Source: Chryseobacterium ginsenosidimutans (GTDB lineage: Bacteria; Bacteroidota; Bacteroidia; Flavobacteriales; Weeksellaceae). Taken from it: a stretch of DNA of 64,000 nt. The stretch's first letter is position 1, and each line of letters opens with the position of its first letter. The notes beneath the pieces were generated by a model. The model ran no database searches. It worked only from the letters and a program-made list of their open reading frames with translations, and had not been told where the DNA came from. Below are positions 1 to 8,434 of this stretch, in pieces. A program made the translations under genes and the position numbers. The stretch is from NCBI RefSeq assembly GCF_024807225.1, contig NZ_JANUCO010000001.1, positions 496,001-560,000 on the forward strand. The letters are read 5' to 3'.

Positions 1-65
1 TCTTTTAGGTCCTGCGCTTTTTTGTCTCCCAAAAACCCTTTTAGAACTTTGTTTAAAAAACTCAT
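1..65 (-). CDS. secA: SecA preprotein translocase ATPase, N-terminal fragment
   Basis: Only the first 21 codons are inside the window; the gene continues past the left edge. The peptide starts MSFLNKVLKGFLGDKKAQDL, which matches the N-terminal helix that begins SecA in Flavobacteriia (a short amphipathic stretch followed by a GDK motif). SecA is the cytoplasmic ATPase that pushes unfolded preproteins through SecYEG. The call rests on these few residues and on memory of family N-termini, so it is probable rather than proven. About 124 bp of non-coding DNA separate it from the next gene upstream. Confidence 0.75.
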   Translation of the reverse strand, partial: MSFLNKVLKGFLGDKKAQDLK

Positions 66-189
66 AAATTTTTTGCTTTATGCCTAAAGTGATACTTTAA
101 GCGTTTTTAATAACACTTATCGTGTAAAAATTGATATTTAAAAAAGGGCAAAAAAGCTCTAAGCAAGGCCTAAAGCTTAATGCATTTAA

Positions 190-411
190 TTAATATTCGT
201 CTTCGTTCCAAAGATAATCTTCGTCCGTAGGATAGTCGCTCCAGATCTCGTCGATCGCGTCATAGATCTCTCCTTCGTCTTCGATTGCCTGAAGGTTTTC
301 TACCACTTCCATAGGTGCACCAGTTCTGATTGCATAGTCGATAAGTTCAGACTTAGTCATTGGCCAAGGTGCGTCGCTTAAATATGAAGCTAATTCTAAT
401 GTCCAGTACAT
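190..411 (-). CDS. DUF2795 family small acidic protein
   Basis: A 73-residue, strongly acidic protein. The core (about residues 1-55) fits the DUF2795 pattern: a WTLELASYL opening, a helix starting around MTKSELIDYAIRTGAP, then a helix rich in E/D ending DEIW. The tail is DEDYLWNEDEY. DUF2795 proteins are small helical proteins of unknown function, conserved across Bacteroidota. It has its own promoter (TACTTTTG box just upstream) and is followed by secA on the same strand. No catalytic residues are apparent. Confidence 0.85.
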   Translation of the reverse strand: MYWTLELASYLSDAPWPMTKSELIDYAIRTGAPMEVVENLQAIEDEGEIYDAIDEIWSDYPTDEDYLWNEDEY

Positions 412-428
412 AATTTTCTAATTTTTTG

Positions 429-436
429 CAAAAGTA
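429..436 (-). promoter_or_regulatory. -7 box of the DUF2795 gene
   Basis: On the minus strand this reads TACTTTTG, a match to the Bacteroidota -7 consensus TAnnTTTG. It lies 17 bases upstream of the ATG at 411, which would give a short 5' UTR. A good TTG at -33 is not obvious. Confidence 0.6.
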
Positions 437-550
437 TAAAAATAGCTTATATTATATGCTTTTTTATACCTGATTTTCAATTCTTTTTATTAAATTTTGT
501 TCATTATACGTCACAGCCCGCATTACAGCTATGTCGATAATTGCTTGATG

Positions 551-1573
551 TCATTTTCTCAAAAACCATTCCACAAATTTTTTTATGCCATTTTGGAAGT
601 TTGTGTCAGGTTTGTAGCCAATTAATGTCTTGGCTTTTGTAATATCCGCATTGGTTTTCTGTACATCTCCCGGTTGCATTGGCAGATTTTTCCGGATGGC
701 AGATTTTCCTAATGCTTTCTCTATGGTGGAAACCATTTCATTTAAATCAATAACCTGACTTTCACCCAAATTTATAATTTCGTAAATATCAGAATTGTTT
801 TCAAGATAATGGATAGATTTTGTAATCCCGTCAATAATATCATCCACATACGTATAATCTCTGGCGGTCGTTCCGTCTCCGTAAAAAGGAATTTCCTGAT
901 TTTCTGAAATTAATCTCGTGAATTTATGAATCGCCAGATCCGGTCTTTGTCTCGGTCCGTAAACCGTAAAAAACCTCAATTGGATCATATCAAGATTGTA
1001 TAATTGATGATAAACATGACCTAAAATTTCGCCACATTTTTTCGTTGCCGCATACGGAGAAATAGGATTGTCGACATTGTCGGTTTCTGCAAAAGGAACT
1101 TTTTCGTTGTTTCCGTAAACGCTTGAAGACGATGCACAAACGAATTTTTTAATAGTGAAATCGTTGCATAATTCCCAAAGATTCATCGTTCCGCGGACGT
1201 TGACTTCTTCGTATTCCAAAGGTCTTTCGATAGAAGGGCGAACTCCTGCAAGCGCCGCAAGATGGATAATTAAATCAATCTGATGATTTTTAAATATGTC
1301 TTCAAGCCCTTTTTTATCTCTGATGTCTTGATAATAAAGCGTGTAATTTTCTGATTTTGAAATAGAAACTAAATTTTTAATATCAGTCTCTTTGTCGCGG
1401 AACTCAAAAGCAGAATTTTTATCAATTGACGCTAAAGTGTTTTTAATCTTTATCTGATAATTATAGAAGTCATCAAAATTGTCAATGTTTATGACAGAAT
1501 GTCCTTTTTTCAATAATTGCTCGACTAAGTGGGAACCAATAAAACCGCTTCCTCCGGTTACAAGATAATTCAT
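551..1573 (-). CDS. NAD-dependent epimerase (UDP-glucuronate 4-epimerase type)
   Basis: An extended short-chain dehydrogenase of 340 residues, the normal length for sugar-nucleotide epimerases. The N-terminal Rossmann motif GGSGFIG is at residues 7-13, the serine of the triad is in SSSSVYG (about 149-154), and Y174-x3-K178 is the catalytic pair. The RFFTVYGPRQRPDLA segment around 200-215 is typical of UDP-glucuronate 4-epimerases and their close relatives. It probably converts a UDP-sugar for surface polysaccharide synthesis. It stands alone here, with no capsule genes beside it, so the exact substrate is inferred. Confidence 0.85.
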   Translation of the reverse strand: MNYLVTGGSGFIGSHLVEQLLKKGHSVINIDNFDDFYNYQIKIKNTLASIDKNSAFEFRDKETDIKNLVSISKSENYTLYYQDIRDKKGLEDIFKNHQIDLIIHLAALAGVRPSIERPLEYEEVNVRGTMNLWELCNDFTIKKFVCASSSSVYGNNEKVPFAETDNVDNPISPYAATKKCGEILGHVYHQLYNLDMIQLRFFTVYGPRQRPDLAIHKFTRLISENQEIPFYGDGTTARDYTYVDDIIDGITKSIHYLENNSDIYEIINLGESQVIDLNEMVSTIEKALGKSAIRKNLPMQPGDVQKTNADITKAKTLIGYKPDTNFQNGIKKFVEWFLRK

Positions 1574-1664
1574 CTGTATGTTTTTCTTACTGCAAAAATA
1601 TAAATTTACTTCGTGAAAAATATAATCATTAAATTTACTTAAAAAAGTAATATAAAATTAATAT

Positions 1665-2462
1665 ATGCAGTTTCAAGGGCAAATTTTAAAGATGACGAGC
1701 TTCAATGACGAGCCGATTCAATACTATCTTAATCTTTCAGGCGATCTTATTCACATGAATGAGCTGTTTGGAAAAGAATTAACCATAAAACATACCGGTT
1801 TCCAATGTGTGAATTGTCAATTAAACAAAACGATTTACAGAATGGGTTTCTGCAAAAGCTGTTTTTTCGAAAGTCCTTATGCAAGTGATACCATTATCCG
1901 TCCGGAGCTTTCAACGGCGCATCTTGGTGTTGCAGAACGTAATCTGGAGGTCGAGCAAGAAATCCAATTGCAGCCGCACACCGTATATTTAGCTTATACG
2001 GGAGATGTAAAGGTGGGTGTGACGAGAAATACGCAAATTCCTACACGATGGATCGATCAGGGCGCGACTTTTGCTCTACCCATTGCCAGAACTGAAAACC
2101 GCTATGAAGCGGGAATGATAGAGGTTGCTTTAAAAAATCATCTTCCGGATAAAACGAACTGGAGAAAAATGCTTCAGGATGATTTTGAAGGAGAAATTGA
2201 TTTAGCAGATTTTCAGCGAAAAATTAAAGAATATTTCCCTGAAGATTTTCAGAAATTCTACAGTGAAGGAGAAAATCTTTGGAAATTCGATTATCCTTTT
2301 GATAAACCTGAGAAAGTAACGTCTTTTACGTTGGACAAGAAACCTGAATTCACTGGGAAACTTACAGGAATTAAAGGTCAATATCTTGGTTTTGAAGGCG
2401 GAAATTTTATTAATGTAAGAGGACACGAAGGATATGTGATTGAATTGAGTGTAAGAAATTAA
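1665..2462 (+). CDS. DUF2797 family protein
   Basis: A 265-residue protein matching DUF2797. A Cys cluster lies at about 47-66 (C-V-N-C ... C-K-S-C), probably a structural zinc ribbon. From about 107 the pattern VYLAYTGDVKVGVTR...RWIDQGA...E resembles the GIY-YIG/T5orf172 nuclease fold, with Y/YTG, a KVG(V)T strand, an Arg and a downstream Glu in EAGMIEVALK. The nuclease resemblance is inference from the motif order; the activity is unknown. It is divergent from the epimerase and followed after 36 bp by the AsmA-like gene, so the two may be co-transcribed. Confidence 0.75.
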   Translation: MQFQGQILKMTSFNDEPIQYYLNLSGDLIHMNELFGKELTIKHTGFQCVNCQLNKTIYRMGFCKSCFFESPYASDTIIRPELSTAHLGVAERNLEVEQEIQLQPHTVYLAYTGDVKVGVTRNTQIPTRWIDQGATFALPIARTENRYEAGMIEVALKNHLPDKTNWRKMLQDDFEGEIDLADFQRKIKEYFPEDFQKFYSEGENLWKFDYPFDKPEKVTSFTLDKKPEFTGKLTGIKGQYLGFEGGNFINVRGHEGYVIELSVRN

Positions 2463-2498
2463 CGAGATTTTTAAAATGAATTAAACCAAATCACGAAT

Positions 2499-5159
2499 AT
2501 GAAAAAATGGGTTAAGAAGTTAATGATTGGTCTTGGAGTTTTGCTGTTGGTCATTTTACTGGCAAACTTCGGGCTTAATATTTGGCTTAAAACCCAACTT
2601 CCAAACTACATCAAAAACAATACAGATTACAAGGTTTCCTACAAATTGTTGGAGGTAGATTTAATGTCCGGAAATATTCTTGCGACAGGAATTTCCGTGA
2701 ACAGTAAAAATCCGCAAAACATTAATGTGATGGGGTTGCAAGGAACTATTGACACCTTGAAAATCACCCGTTTCGGTATTTATGATGCGATTTTTAATAA
2801 GCAGATCAGTTCTTCGGATATTTTGCTTTCAAAACCAAATTTAAACATCATTCTTGCTAAACCTGTCGATGCAAAAAAAGGTAAAAAAAGAAGTCCTTTT
2901 TTGTTTGAAAATATCAGAATTAATGAAGGAAATATCAGTGTTTTTCGATATACAAAACAAAAATTTCTTTCGGTTCAGGATCTTCATCTTTATGTGGAAA
3001 ACCTGCAGATGACGGAAGAATCTGTAGAGGATAAATTGCCGGTAATTTTTGACAAATATGACATCAGAGGAAAGAATTTTTTCGTTCGTCCAAATACTAT
3101 TTATGCATTAAAAATCAGTGCAATAAAGACTTCGAACGGTCATATGTCTGTTGATGATTTTCAATTGATTCCTTTGCTGAGCTTCGATCAGTTTAAAAAA
3201 TATTATCCTAAAAAAACGAAACTTTTTCAGTTCAATATCCAAAAAATGGAATTCACGGATATTGTTTTGAGAAAAAATAAGGTTGCTCTTGCTAATGCGA
3301 CTTTTTACAACCCTGATTTGTTGGTTTATACGACAAATGCACTTCCTGTAAAAGTAAAAAAGCCTGCCAATTTTGAACTTAATCTTGAAGATATAAAGTT
3401 GAATAATGCAACTGTTCAGGTTATGAAGCCAGATGGAAATAAGTTGTTGTACGCGAAAAATGTCAACTTAAATATTAATCAGCTAAAATTTGATAAGGGG
3501 ACAAGAGAAGCGGTGATTCCTGTAGGATATAAAGATTTTCAGTTTTCGGGGAATGACATTTTGTATTCCAATCGTCAGAATTTCAATATAGGAAACTTGA
3601 CTTTAAATCCTAAAAAAGGAGAAATAAAGAATATTTCAATTGTTCCGAATGGTTCTGCAAATGGGAAAACTTCAATGAATCTTGTTGCCAATTATATCGG
3701 TTTTACGATTAATAAATGGGAATTTGTAGATAAAAAACTTAGTCTTAACGTAAATGAGGTTCTTGTAAATAACGTGAACGGAACAATTAAAGCAGGTGAA
3801 ATTAAGAACAATAAAAAAGCAAATTTGGCCGGAATTCAGTTTCCGATTGTCATAAGAAAAGTGATGTTGAAAAACTCTAATATTACTTATGATAAAGGAA
3901 ATCAGCCGCTTATCTTTAATGGCCTTAATGCAACTCTGAATGATATTCAGCTTACTTCAAATCCGAATAAGTCGGGATTGGGCGTGAATATTAAAAATTA
4001 TTCTGTTACAACTAAAAATTTCGCTTACAAAACACAGTTTTATAATATGACTGGCGGATTTTTAAAGTTGAATAAAAACAATATAGAAATCAATAATTTT
4101 GCGATGAAACCTCTCATTTCGAGAGCTCAGTTTATCAAAATGATTCCTGTTGAGAGGGATTTGTATGATATTAAAGCCAATCAGATTACGGCAGTCGGGA
4201 CTTGGGATTTGTTTTCAAATAATAAATCGATCAATGCTTCAAATGTGACGATTCAATCTGCGGATGCCAATATTTTCAGAAGTAAAATTCCGAATGATGA
4301 TACGAAAGAAAAACCGCTGTATTCCAGAATGTTACGATCGATTAAAATTCCGATGATTGTTAGTAATCTTAATCTTAAAAATTCAAAATTAGTATACGAA
4401 GAAGACACGCCGGAAAGTGCTGGTCCGGGGAAACTGATATTCAATGATTTTAATATGAATGTTAAAAATTTAAATTCAGCAAAACTTAAAGGAAAACCTA
4501 CAAAAGTTGACATCAAAATAGACTGTTCATTCATGAATTTTGCACCACTTTCTGTCAATTGGAATTTTGATGTTGCCGATCAACGCGACATATTTTATAT
4601 TTCCGGGAAAGCTGTCAATCTTCCTGCGGCGGGAATTAATCCTTTTATCCGCCCATATTTGCATGTGATAGCAACGGGAACAATTCAGGAAATGCTTTTT
4701 AATTTTAAAGGAGATCCGAAAGGACTGAACGGAAGTTTTAATCTGAGACACAAAGACTTGAAAGTTGCCATTTTAGATAAAAACAACCAGGAAAAGAAAG
4801 GCTTTTTGACAGCTGTTGCCAATTTGTTGGTGAAATCAAATTCCGGGAAACTTCCTGAAGATGTGAATGTGGAAGATGTAGAAAGAGATCCTACAAAGTC
4901 ATTTTTTAATCTATTTTGGAAAGGAATTGAACAAGGTTTGAAGAAAACGTTAATAGGAATTAATATTGATAAAGCTAAAAAGACAGTCGATAACGCAAAA
5001 ACTACCGTAAAAGAAGTGAAGAAAGATGTGAAAGAAATCGGTCAGGAAATTAAAAAGAATTCAAACGAAAATAAAGAGGAAAAACCAAAAGAAGAAACTG
5101 AGAAAAAAGGCTTTCTGAAAGGTGTTTTTAAGAAAAAAGAAAAGCCCGAAACTGAATAG
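2499..5159 (+). CDS. AsmA-like/DUF748 large envelope protein
   Basis: 886 residues. One N-terminal transmembrane segment (about residues 7-28) anchors a long periplasmic region rich in beta strands with repeated 'LNLKNSKLVYEE'-like segments. This is the pattern of the AsmA/TamB/YhdP superfamily (DUF748), thought to form hydrophobic-groove bridges that carry phospholipids between membranes. The last 90 or so residues are a Lys/Glu-rich tail that looks helical and unstructured. The assignment is by architecture and composition rather than a catalytic motif. It follows the DUF2797 gene by 36 bp on the same strand. Confidence 0.7.
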   Translation: MKKWVKKLMIGLGVLLLVILLANFGLNIWLKTQLPNYIKNNTDYKVSYKLLEVDLMSGNILATGISVNSKNPQNINVMGLQGTIDTLKITRFGIYDAIFNKQISSSDILLSKPNLNIILAKPVDAKKGKKRSPFLFENIRINEGNISVFRYTKQKFLSVQDLHLYVENLQMTEESVEDKLPVIFDKYDIRGKNFFVRPNTIYALKISAIKTSNGHMSVDDFQLIPLLSFDQFKKYYPKKTKLFQFNIQKMEFTDIVLRKNKVALANATFYNPDLLVYTTNALPVKVKKPANFELNLEDIKLNNATVQVMKPDGNKLLYAKNVNLNINQLKFDKGTREAVIPVGYKDFQFSGNDILYSNRQNFNIGNLTLNPKKGEIKNISIVPNGSANGKTSMNLVANYIGFTINKWEFVDKKLSLNVNEVLVNNVNGTIKAGEIKNNKKANLAGIQFPIVIRKVMLKNSNITYDKGNQPLIFNGLNATLNDIQLTSNPNKSGLGVNIKNYSVTTKNFAYKTQFYNMTGGFLKLNKNNIEINNFAMKPLISRAQFIKMIPVERDLYDIKANQITAVGTWDLFSNNKSINASNVTIQSADANIFRSKIPNDDTKEKPLYSRMLRSIKIPMIVSNLNLKNSKLVYEEDTPESAGPGKLIFNDFNMNVKNLNSAKLKGKPTKVDIKIDCSFMNFAPLSVNWNFDVADQRDIFYISGKAVNLPAAGINPFIRPYLHVIATGTIQEMLFNFKGDPKGLNGSFNLRHKDLKVAILDKNNQEKKGFLTAVANLLVKSNSGKLPEDVNVEDVERDPTKSFFNLFWKGIEQGLKKTLIGINIDKAKKTVDNAKTTVKEVKKDVKEIGQEIKKNSNENKEEKPKEETEKKGFLKGVFKKKEKPETE

Positions 5160-5178
5160 TTCCGAACTTTTTTATATT

Positions 5179-5520
5179 TTAATAACTGTAATCTTCACTT
5201 TCCTCAACCGGAATATCTCTTAAAAATTTATCAAACTCTTCGCCCGGATAATTGCTGTCTGCACCGTAAGAATCAATGATCATACCCATATTTCCGGCAG
5301 TATCTTTTACTAAATAAAGAACCGCATTGTCATCCGGATTGCTGTCGCCCTCGAAACGATATGTTTTTATTATCGTTAGGTCAACAGGTTTGTAATTGGT
5401 ATCCGAATTTTCGAATTTCATCTCACAATTTTCATTCATTCTGAATTCTCTGTGAACGCCTCTTTCTTTTAATCTTTCCATAACCTGGCTCAGGGTCGTC
5501 ATGTTTTCTGAATTTTCCAT
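5179..5520 (-). CDS. Conserved hypothetical protein, small Bacteroidota family
   Basis: 113 residues, acidic and soluble, with no signal peptide. It begins with a helix (TTLSQVMERLKERG), then a beta-rich part with KTYRFEGDSNPDDNAVLYLV and GMIIDSYGAD. Similar short proteins in Bacteroidota are often labelled phosphoribosylpyrophosphate synthetase in databases, but this protein is far too short and has no PRPP synthetase motifs. The function is unknown. It faces the AsmA-like gene, with its 3' end 19 bp from that gene's stop. Confidence 0.7.
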   Translation of the reverse strand: MENSENMTTLSQVMERLKERGVHREFRMNENCEMKFENSDTNYKPVDLTIIKTYRFEGDSNPDDNAVLYLVKDTAGNMGMIIDSYGADSNYPGEEFDKFLRDIPVEESEDYSY

Positions 5521-5694
5521 AATGCTATTTTTCTTCTAAAATACAATAATTAAACCATTGATATTTAAATTGTGGTATTTTAATCGATTGTTCATTTCGC
5601 AAAAATTAAATCATATGTTAACAAAATTTATAATACAAGAACTTTAATTGGGTACACTTTTTGCAATATCATACTAAATTAAATCGGACAAAAC

Positions 5695-5889
5695 ATGAAA
5701 AAAGAGGTCGGCGTTTTACTGGCGGGAGGAGTTGGACTTTTGGCAGTATTAAGTATCATAGGAATAAAGAAAATATTAAACAGAAAAGATAAAAAATATA
5801 GTGATGCCTATTCGGATTATCACAGACATTTTGATGAAAAAAACCACGAAGATGAATATCACGGCGTGGAATTTTATGCACTGAAGTAG
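5695..5889 (+). CDS. Small single-pass membrane protein
   Basis: 64 residues: a hydrophobic N-terminal helix (about 4-25, VGVLLAGGVGLLAVLSIIGI), then a basic stretch (KKILNRKDKK), then a soluble tail rich in His, Asp and Tyr (YHRHFDEKNHEDEYH). By the positive-inside rule the tail would be cytoplasmic. It stands alone between a hypothetical gene and the radical SAM gene. I do not recognise the family. Confidence 0.55.
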   Translation: MKKEVGVLLAGGVGLLAVLSIIGIKKILNRKDKKYSDAYSDYHRHFDEKNHEDEYHGVEFYALK

Positions 5890-6011
5890 TTAAAAAATAT
5901 ATTCAATTATGTTGAAATCCGGCACTGTCACAGTGTTGGATTTTTTTGTGGAAAACTTTAGTGTTAAAACGTATTATTTTTGAAAAATTCTGTTTTAATT
6001 TTACACTTGAA

Positions 6012-7058
6012 ATGCAGAACGAAAATATCATAAAAGGTCAGGGAGCTCAGCGAAATGTAATCAACCGTTTCGACCGATATACCTTTGAACCGGAAGATGA
6101 AGATTTCGAAACCGTAAAAACCTCCTTCATAGAAGTATTTCCGAAAACCATTGTAAATCAGGTGAAAAGCGAAGATTTACCGATGGAATATTCTATGAAT
6201 CCTTATCAAGGCTGTGAACACGGATGTTCTTATTGTTTTGCAAGACCGACCCACGAATATTGGGGATACAGCGCCGGAATTGATTTCGAAAGAAAGATTA
6301 TGATAAAGAAAAGTACTCCCGAATTATTGGAGAAATTTTTCCAGAAAAGAGGATACAAACCAGCTTCAATTTTGCTTTCCGGAAACACAGATTGTTATCA
6401 GCCTGCAGAAAGAAAATTTGAGATCACAAGAAAAATATTGCAGGTTTGTCTCGATTACAGACATCCTGTCAATATTCTGACAAAAAATGCTTTGGTTCTG
6501 AGAGATCTGGATATTTTAATACCTATGGCGGAACAAAATCTGGTTTCTGTTTCTTTAAGTATTCCGACAATTAATGAAGATCTGCGAAGAAAAATGGAGC
6601 CGAGAACAAGCTCTTCAAAAAATAAATTAAAGGCCGTAGAAATTCTTTCTGAAAATAAAATTCCTGTGAATGTGATGGTTGCACCCATCATTCCCGGGCT
6701 AAACAGCGATGAACCTTTGTCGATTTTAAAAGCCATTTCAGACGCAGGAGCACAAAGTTTCGGATATACGATGGTGAGATTGAATGATACCGTAGAACCT
6801 GTTTTTGTAAAATGGATTGAAGATGCTTTTCCGGATCGTGCCCAGAAAGTTTTAAATTTAATCCGTTCCATGCGTGGAGGAAAATTAGGCGAAAAAAGAT
6901 ATTTTGACCGACAAAAAGGAGAAGGAAATATTGCAGAAATGATTCACAATACCTTTAAAATAGGAAGAAAAAAATTCTTTGACGGAAAAGAATTTCCAAA
7001 GCTTTCAACCGCAAACTTTACGGGATCGAAAGATCAGCAGTTGAGATTGTTTGATTGA
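6012..7058 (+). CDS. PA0069/Rv2578c-like radical SAM protein
   Basis: 348 residues from the chosen ATG (MQNENIIKGQ). An in-frame start 66 bp upstream would add an unconserved hydrophobic stretch and is disfavoured. The radical SAM cluster motif is C68-x3-C72-x2-C75 in GCEHGCSYCFARPTHEYWG, the signature of the PA0069/SplB-like family, followed by an LLSGNTDCYQPAE segment. Such proteins reductively cleave S-adenosylmethionine; the substrate of this family is not known. A strong bidirectional terminator follows after about 100 bp. Confidence 0.85.
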   Translation: MQNENIIKGQGAQRNVINRFDRYTFEPEDEDFETVKTSFIEVFPKTIVNQVKSEDLPMEYSMNPYQGCEHGCSYCFARPTHEYWGYSAGIDFERKIMIKKSTPELLEKFFQKRGYKPASILLSGNTDCYQPAERKFEITRKILQVCLDYRHPVNILTKNALVLRDLDILIPMAEQNLVSVSLSIPTINEDLRRKMEPRTSSSKNKLKAVEILSENKIPVNVMVAPIIPGLNSDEPLSILKAISDAGAQSFGYTMVRLNDTVEPVFVKWIEDAFPDRAQKVLNLIRSMRGGKLGEKRYFDRQKGEGNIAEMIHNTFKIGRKKFFDGKEFPKLSTANFTGSKDQQLRLFD

Positions 7059-7159
7059 ATTTAAGCAGAAGTTTACGGTAATTTACTGCAGATTATTAGT
7101 GTTTATTTGTGGAAAGCATTTGTGGTATTAGTGTTTAATCGGAATATTTTACCAAACAA

Positions 7160-7185
7160 AAAACCGCTCCAAAAGGAACGGTTTT
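7160..7185. terminator. Hairpin terminator between convergent genes
   Basis: Inverted repeat AAAACCGcTCC / GGAaCGGTTTT around an AAAA loop, flanked by A and T runs on both sides, so it can act in both directions. It separates the radical SAM gene from the Cys-rich peptide gene that points toward it. Nearly the same hairpin recurs at 8405-8430. Confidence 0.8.
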
Positions 7186-7207
7186 CTTATGATTTGTAGA
7201 TATAATC

Positions 7208-7372
7208 TTACATTGTGTTGTCATCCGGACATTTGAAGTCTTTGCTGCATGTTGCGCAGATTACCACATCGCCACAAACATACATACAAAATTCTGGTTC
7301 TGGAAGTTTAATTCCTCCTGCTCCTGTAATACTTTTTAATTGACCTTTGCTTAGTTTTTTTAGATTTTTCAT
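7208..7372 (-). CDS. Double-glycine-leader Cys-rich peptide (bacteriocin-like)
   Basis: A 54-residue peptide. The leader MKNLKKLSKGQLKSITGAGG matches the Chryseobacterium bacteriocin-like leader (MKNLKKL...L...I.GG), with the predicted cut after G20. The core starts IKLPEPEFC and contains five Cys (29, 33, 39, 42, 48) in 34 residues, including C-A-T-C. It would be exported by a C39-peptidase ABC transporter or similar, but none is in the window. Two peptides of the same type are at 29.2-29.7 kb. Its 5' leader shares GTTAGTATCAAAC and AACTAAAACAATATG with the leader at 29400-29482. Confidence 0.8.
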   Translation of the reverse strand: MKNLKKLSKGQLKSITGAGGIKLPEPEFCMYVCGDVVICATCSKDFKCPDDNTM

Positions 7373-7401
7373 ATTGTTTTAGTTAAAAGTTTGATACTAA
7401 C

Positions 7402-7410
7402 GTAAAGATA
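7402..7410 (-). promoter_or_regulatory. Probable -7 box and short 5' leader of the leader-peptide gene
   Basis: On the minus strand this reads TATCTTTAC, close to TAnnTTTG but with A in place of the final G. It is followed directly by GTTAGTATCAAAC, which also follows the -7 box of the peptide gene at 29483. The spacing to the ATG at 7372 is about 30 nt, against about 75 nt for the other two peptide genes. Confidence 0.45.
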
Positions 7411-7494
7411 ATCAAAAAAGTAATAACTCAACATACTGTGGTATATTTTTAATAAAAAATTGTTTTTCCGGACAAAATTCTTAAGTTTATAGCT

Positions 7495-8394
7495 ATGATA
7501 AAGCATAAAAGATTAAAAGAAAGGACTCAATTGTTATTATTTCTATTATTTTCCTGCTTTTGTTCGGCACAGAAAATAACGATCGATAATAAAAGCGACT
7601 TTCCTGTTGAGATCGAATATTCTCATAAGAAAATGGAAATCGGAATTAATCAGAAACAAACAATTAATGAAAAAAACGGAATAAAAAATCTCTCCATACT
7701 TTACAAAAATGATAAGAAATTAAAAAGAAATATTCATGTGTTCCTAAGTCCTCAAGAATCTTTGAATATAAATCTAAGAAAAGACTCGGTTAAATTTAAA
7801 GGAGATAAAGACGCGCTTCATGATTATGTCAACGGACAATTTGGGGAATTGATGTTCAAAATTACTGAGTATCAGAAATATGCTCGAAATAATGATGCTA
7901 AAGGATTTATTCGAACTTCCGAAATGTATCTTGCAGATGTTCTCGCAAAGGCTGAAAAATTAAACAACTCGCCATCCGGAAGAGAAGATATTCATTACAA
8001 AGAAATTGAAAAATTGGTTAAAGATCGTTGGTTTTTTACTGTTTTTGTTAGCTTTAATGGGGGTCAACTGAATAATACCGGAAAAGAACTGATGCTTTAT
8101 TATTTTGAAAAGTATTTTAAAAAAGATATTGGCAATTATTCGTGTAATGATTCATCCTATCAATATGAAATTATAAGGACATATTCCCAAAATATAAAAT
8201 TACTCAATCTAAAGCTTCCGAAATATGAAATCGTAGAGCATTCTGAAGATGATGAAGTGAATCAATATCTGCCGACAAAATGTCAGGGAGAATATTTCAG
8301 AGGTTCTTATAACTTTTGGGTTCACAAAAAAGATTTGGTAAGAGCAGAAAAATATAAGAAGATTTTAGAAGAAAAGTTTCACGTGAAACGATAA
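7495..8394 (+). CDS. Secreted protein of unknown function
   Basis: 299 residues beginning with a basic n-region and hydrophobic helix ending in CFCSAQ, a Bacteroidota-style signal peptide; an alternative Cys-based lipobox is weak. Residues about 25-100 look beta-rich (an Ig-like or carboxypeptidase-regulatory-like strand pattern) and about 110-290 are mostly helical. This two-part layout resembles TlpA-associated DUF4369 proteins without the thioredoxin part, but I cannot confirm it. It is divergent from the Cys-rich peptide at 7372 with about 120 bp between them. Confidence 0.6.
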   Translation: MIKHKRLKERTQLLLFLLFSCFCSAQKITIDNKSDFPVEIEYSHKKMEIGINQKQTINEKNGIKNLSILYKNDKKLKRNIHVFLSPQESLNINLRKDSVKFKGDKDALHDYVNGQFGELMFKITEYQKYARNNDAKGFIRTSEMYLADVLAKAEKLNNSPSGREDIHYKEIEKLVKDRWFFTVFVSFNGGQLNNTGKELMLYYFEKYFKKDIGNYSCNDSSYQYEIIRTYSQNIKLLNLKLPKYEIVEHSEDDEVNQYLPTKCQGEYFRGSYNFWVHKKDLVRAEKYKKILEEKFHVKR

Positions 8395-8404
8395 TAGAAA
8401 ATAA

Positions 8405-8430
8405 AAAACCGCTCCAATTGGAACGGTTTT
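8405..8430. terminator. Bidirectional terminator hairpin
   Basis: AAAACCGcTCC / GGAaCGGTTTT around AATT, with flanking A and T runs. It lies between the convergent secreted-protein gene and the 2OG oxygenase gene. Apart from the loop it repeats the terminator at 7160-7185. Confidence 0.8.
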
Positions 8431-8434
8431 CTTA

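Noticed and set aside
5179..5520. Phosphoribosylpyrophosphate synthetase
   Set aside because: The protein is 113 residues with no PRPP-binding motif; the name is a common misannotation of this family.
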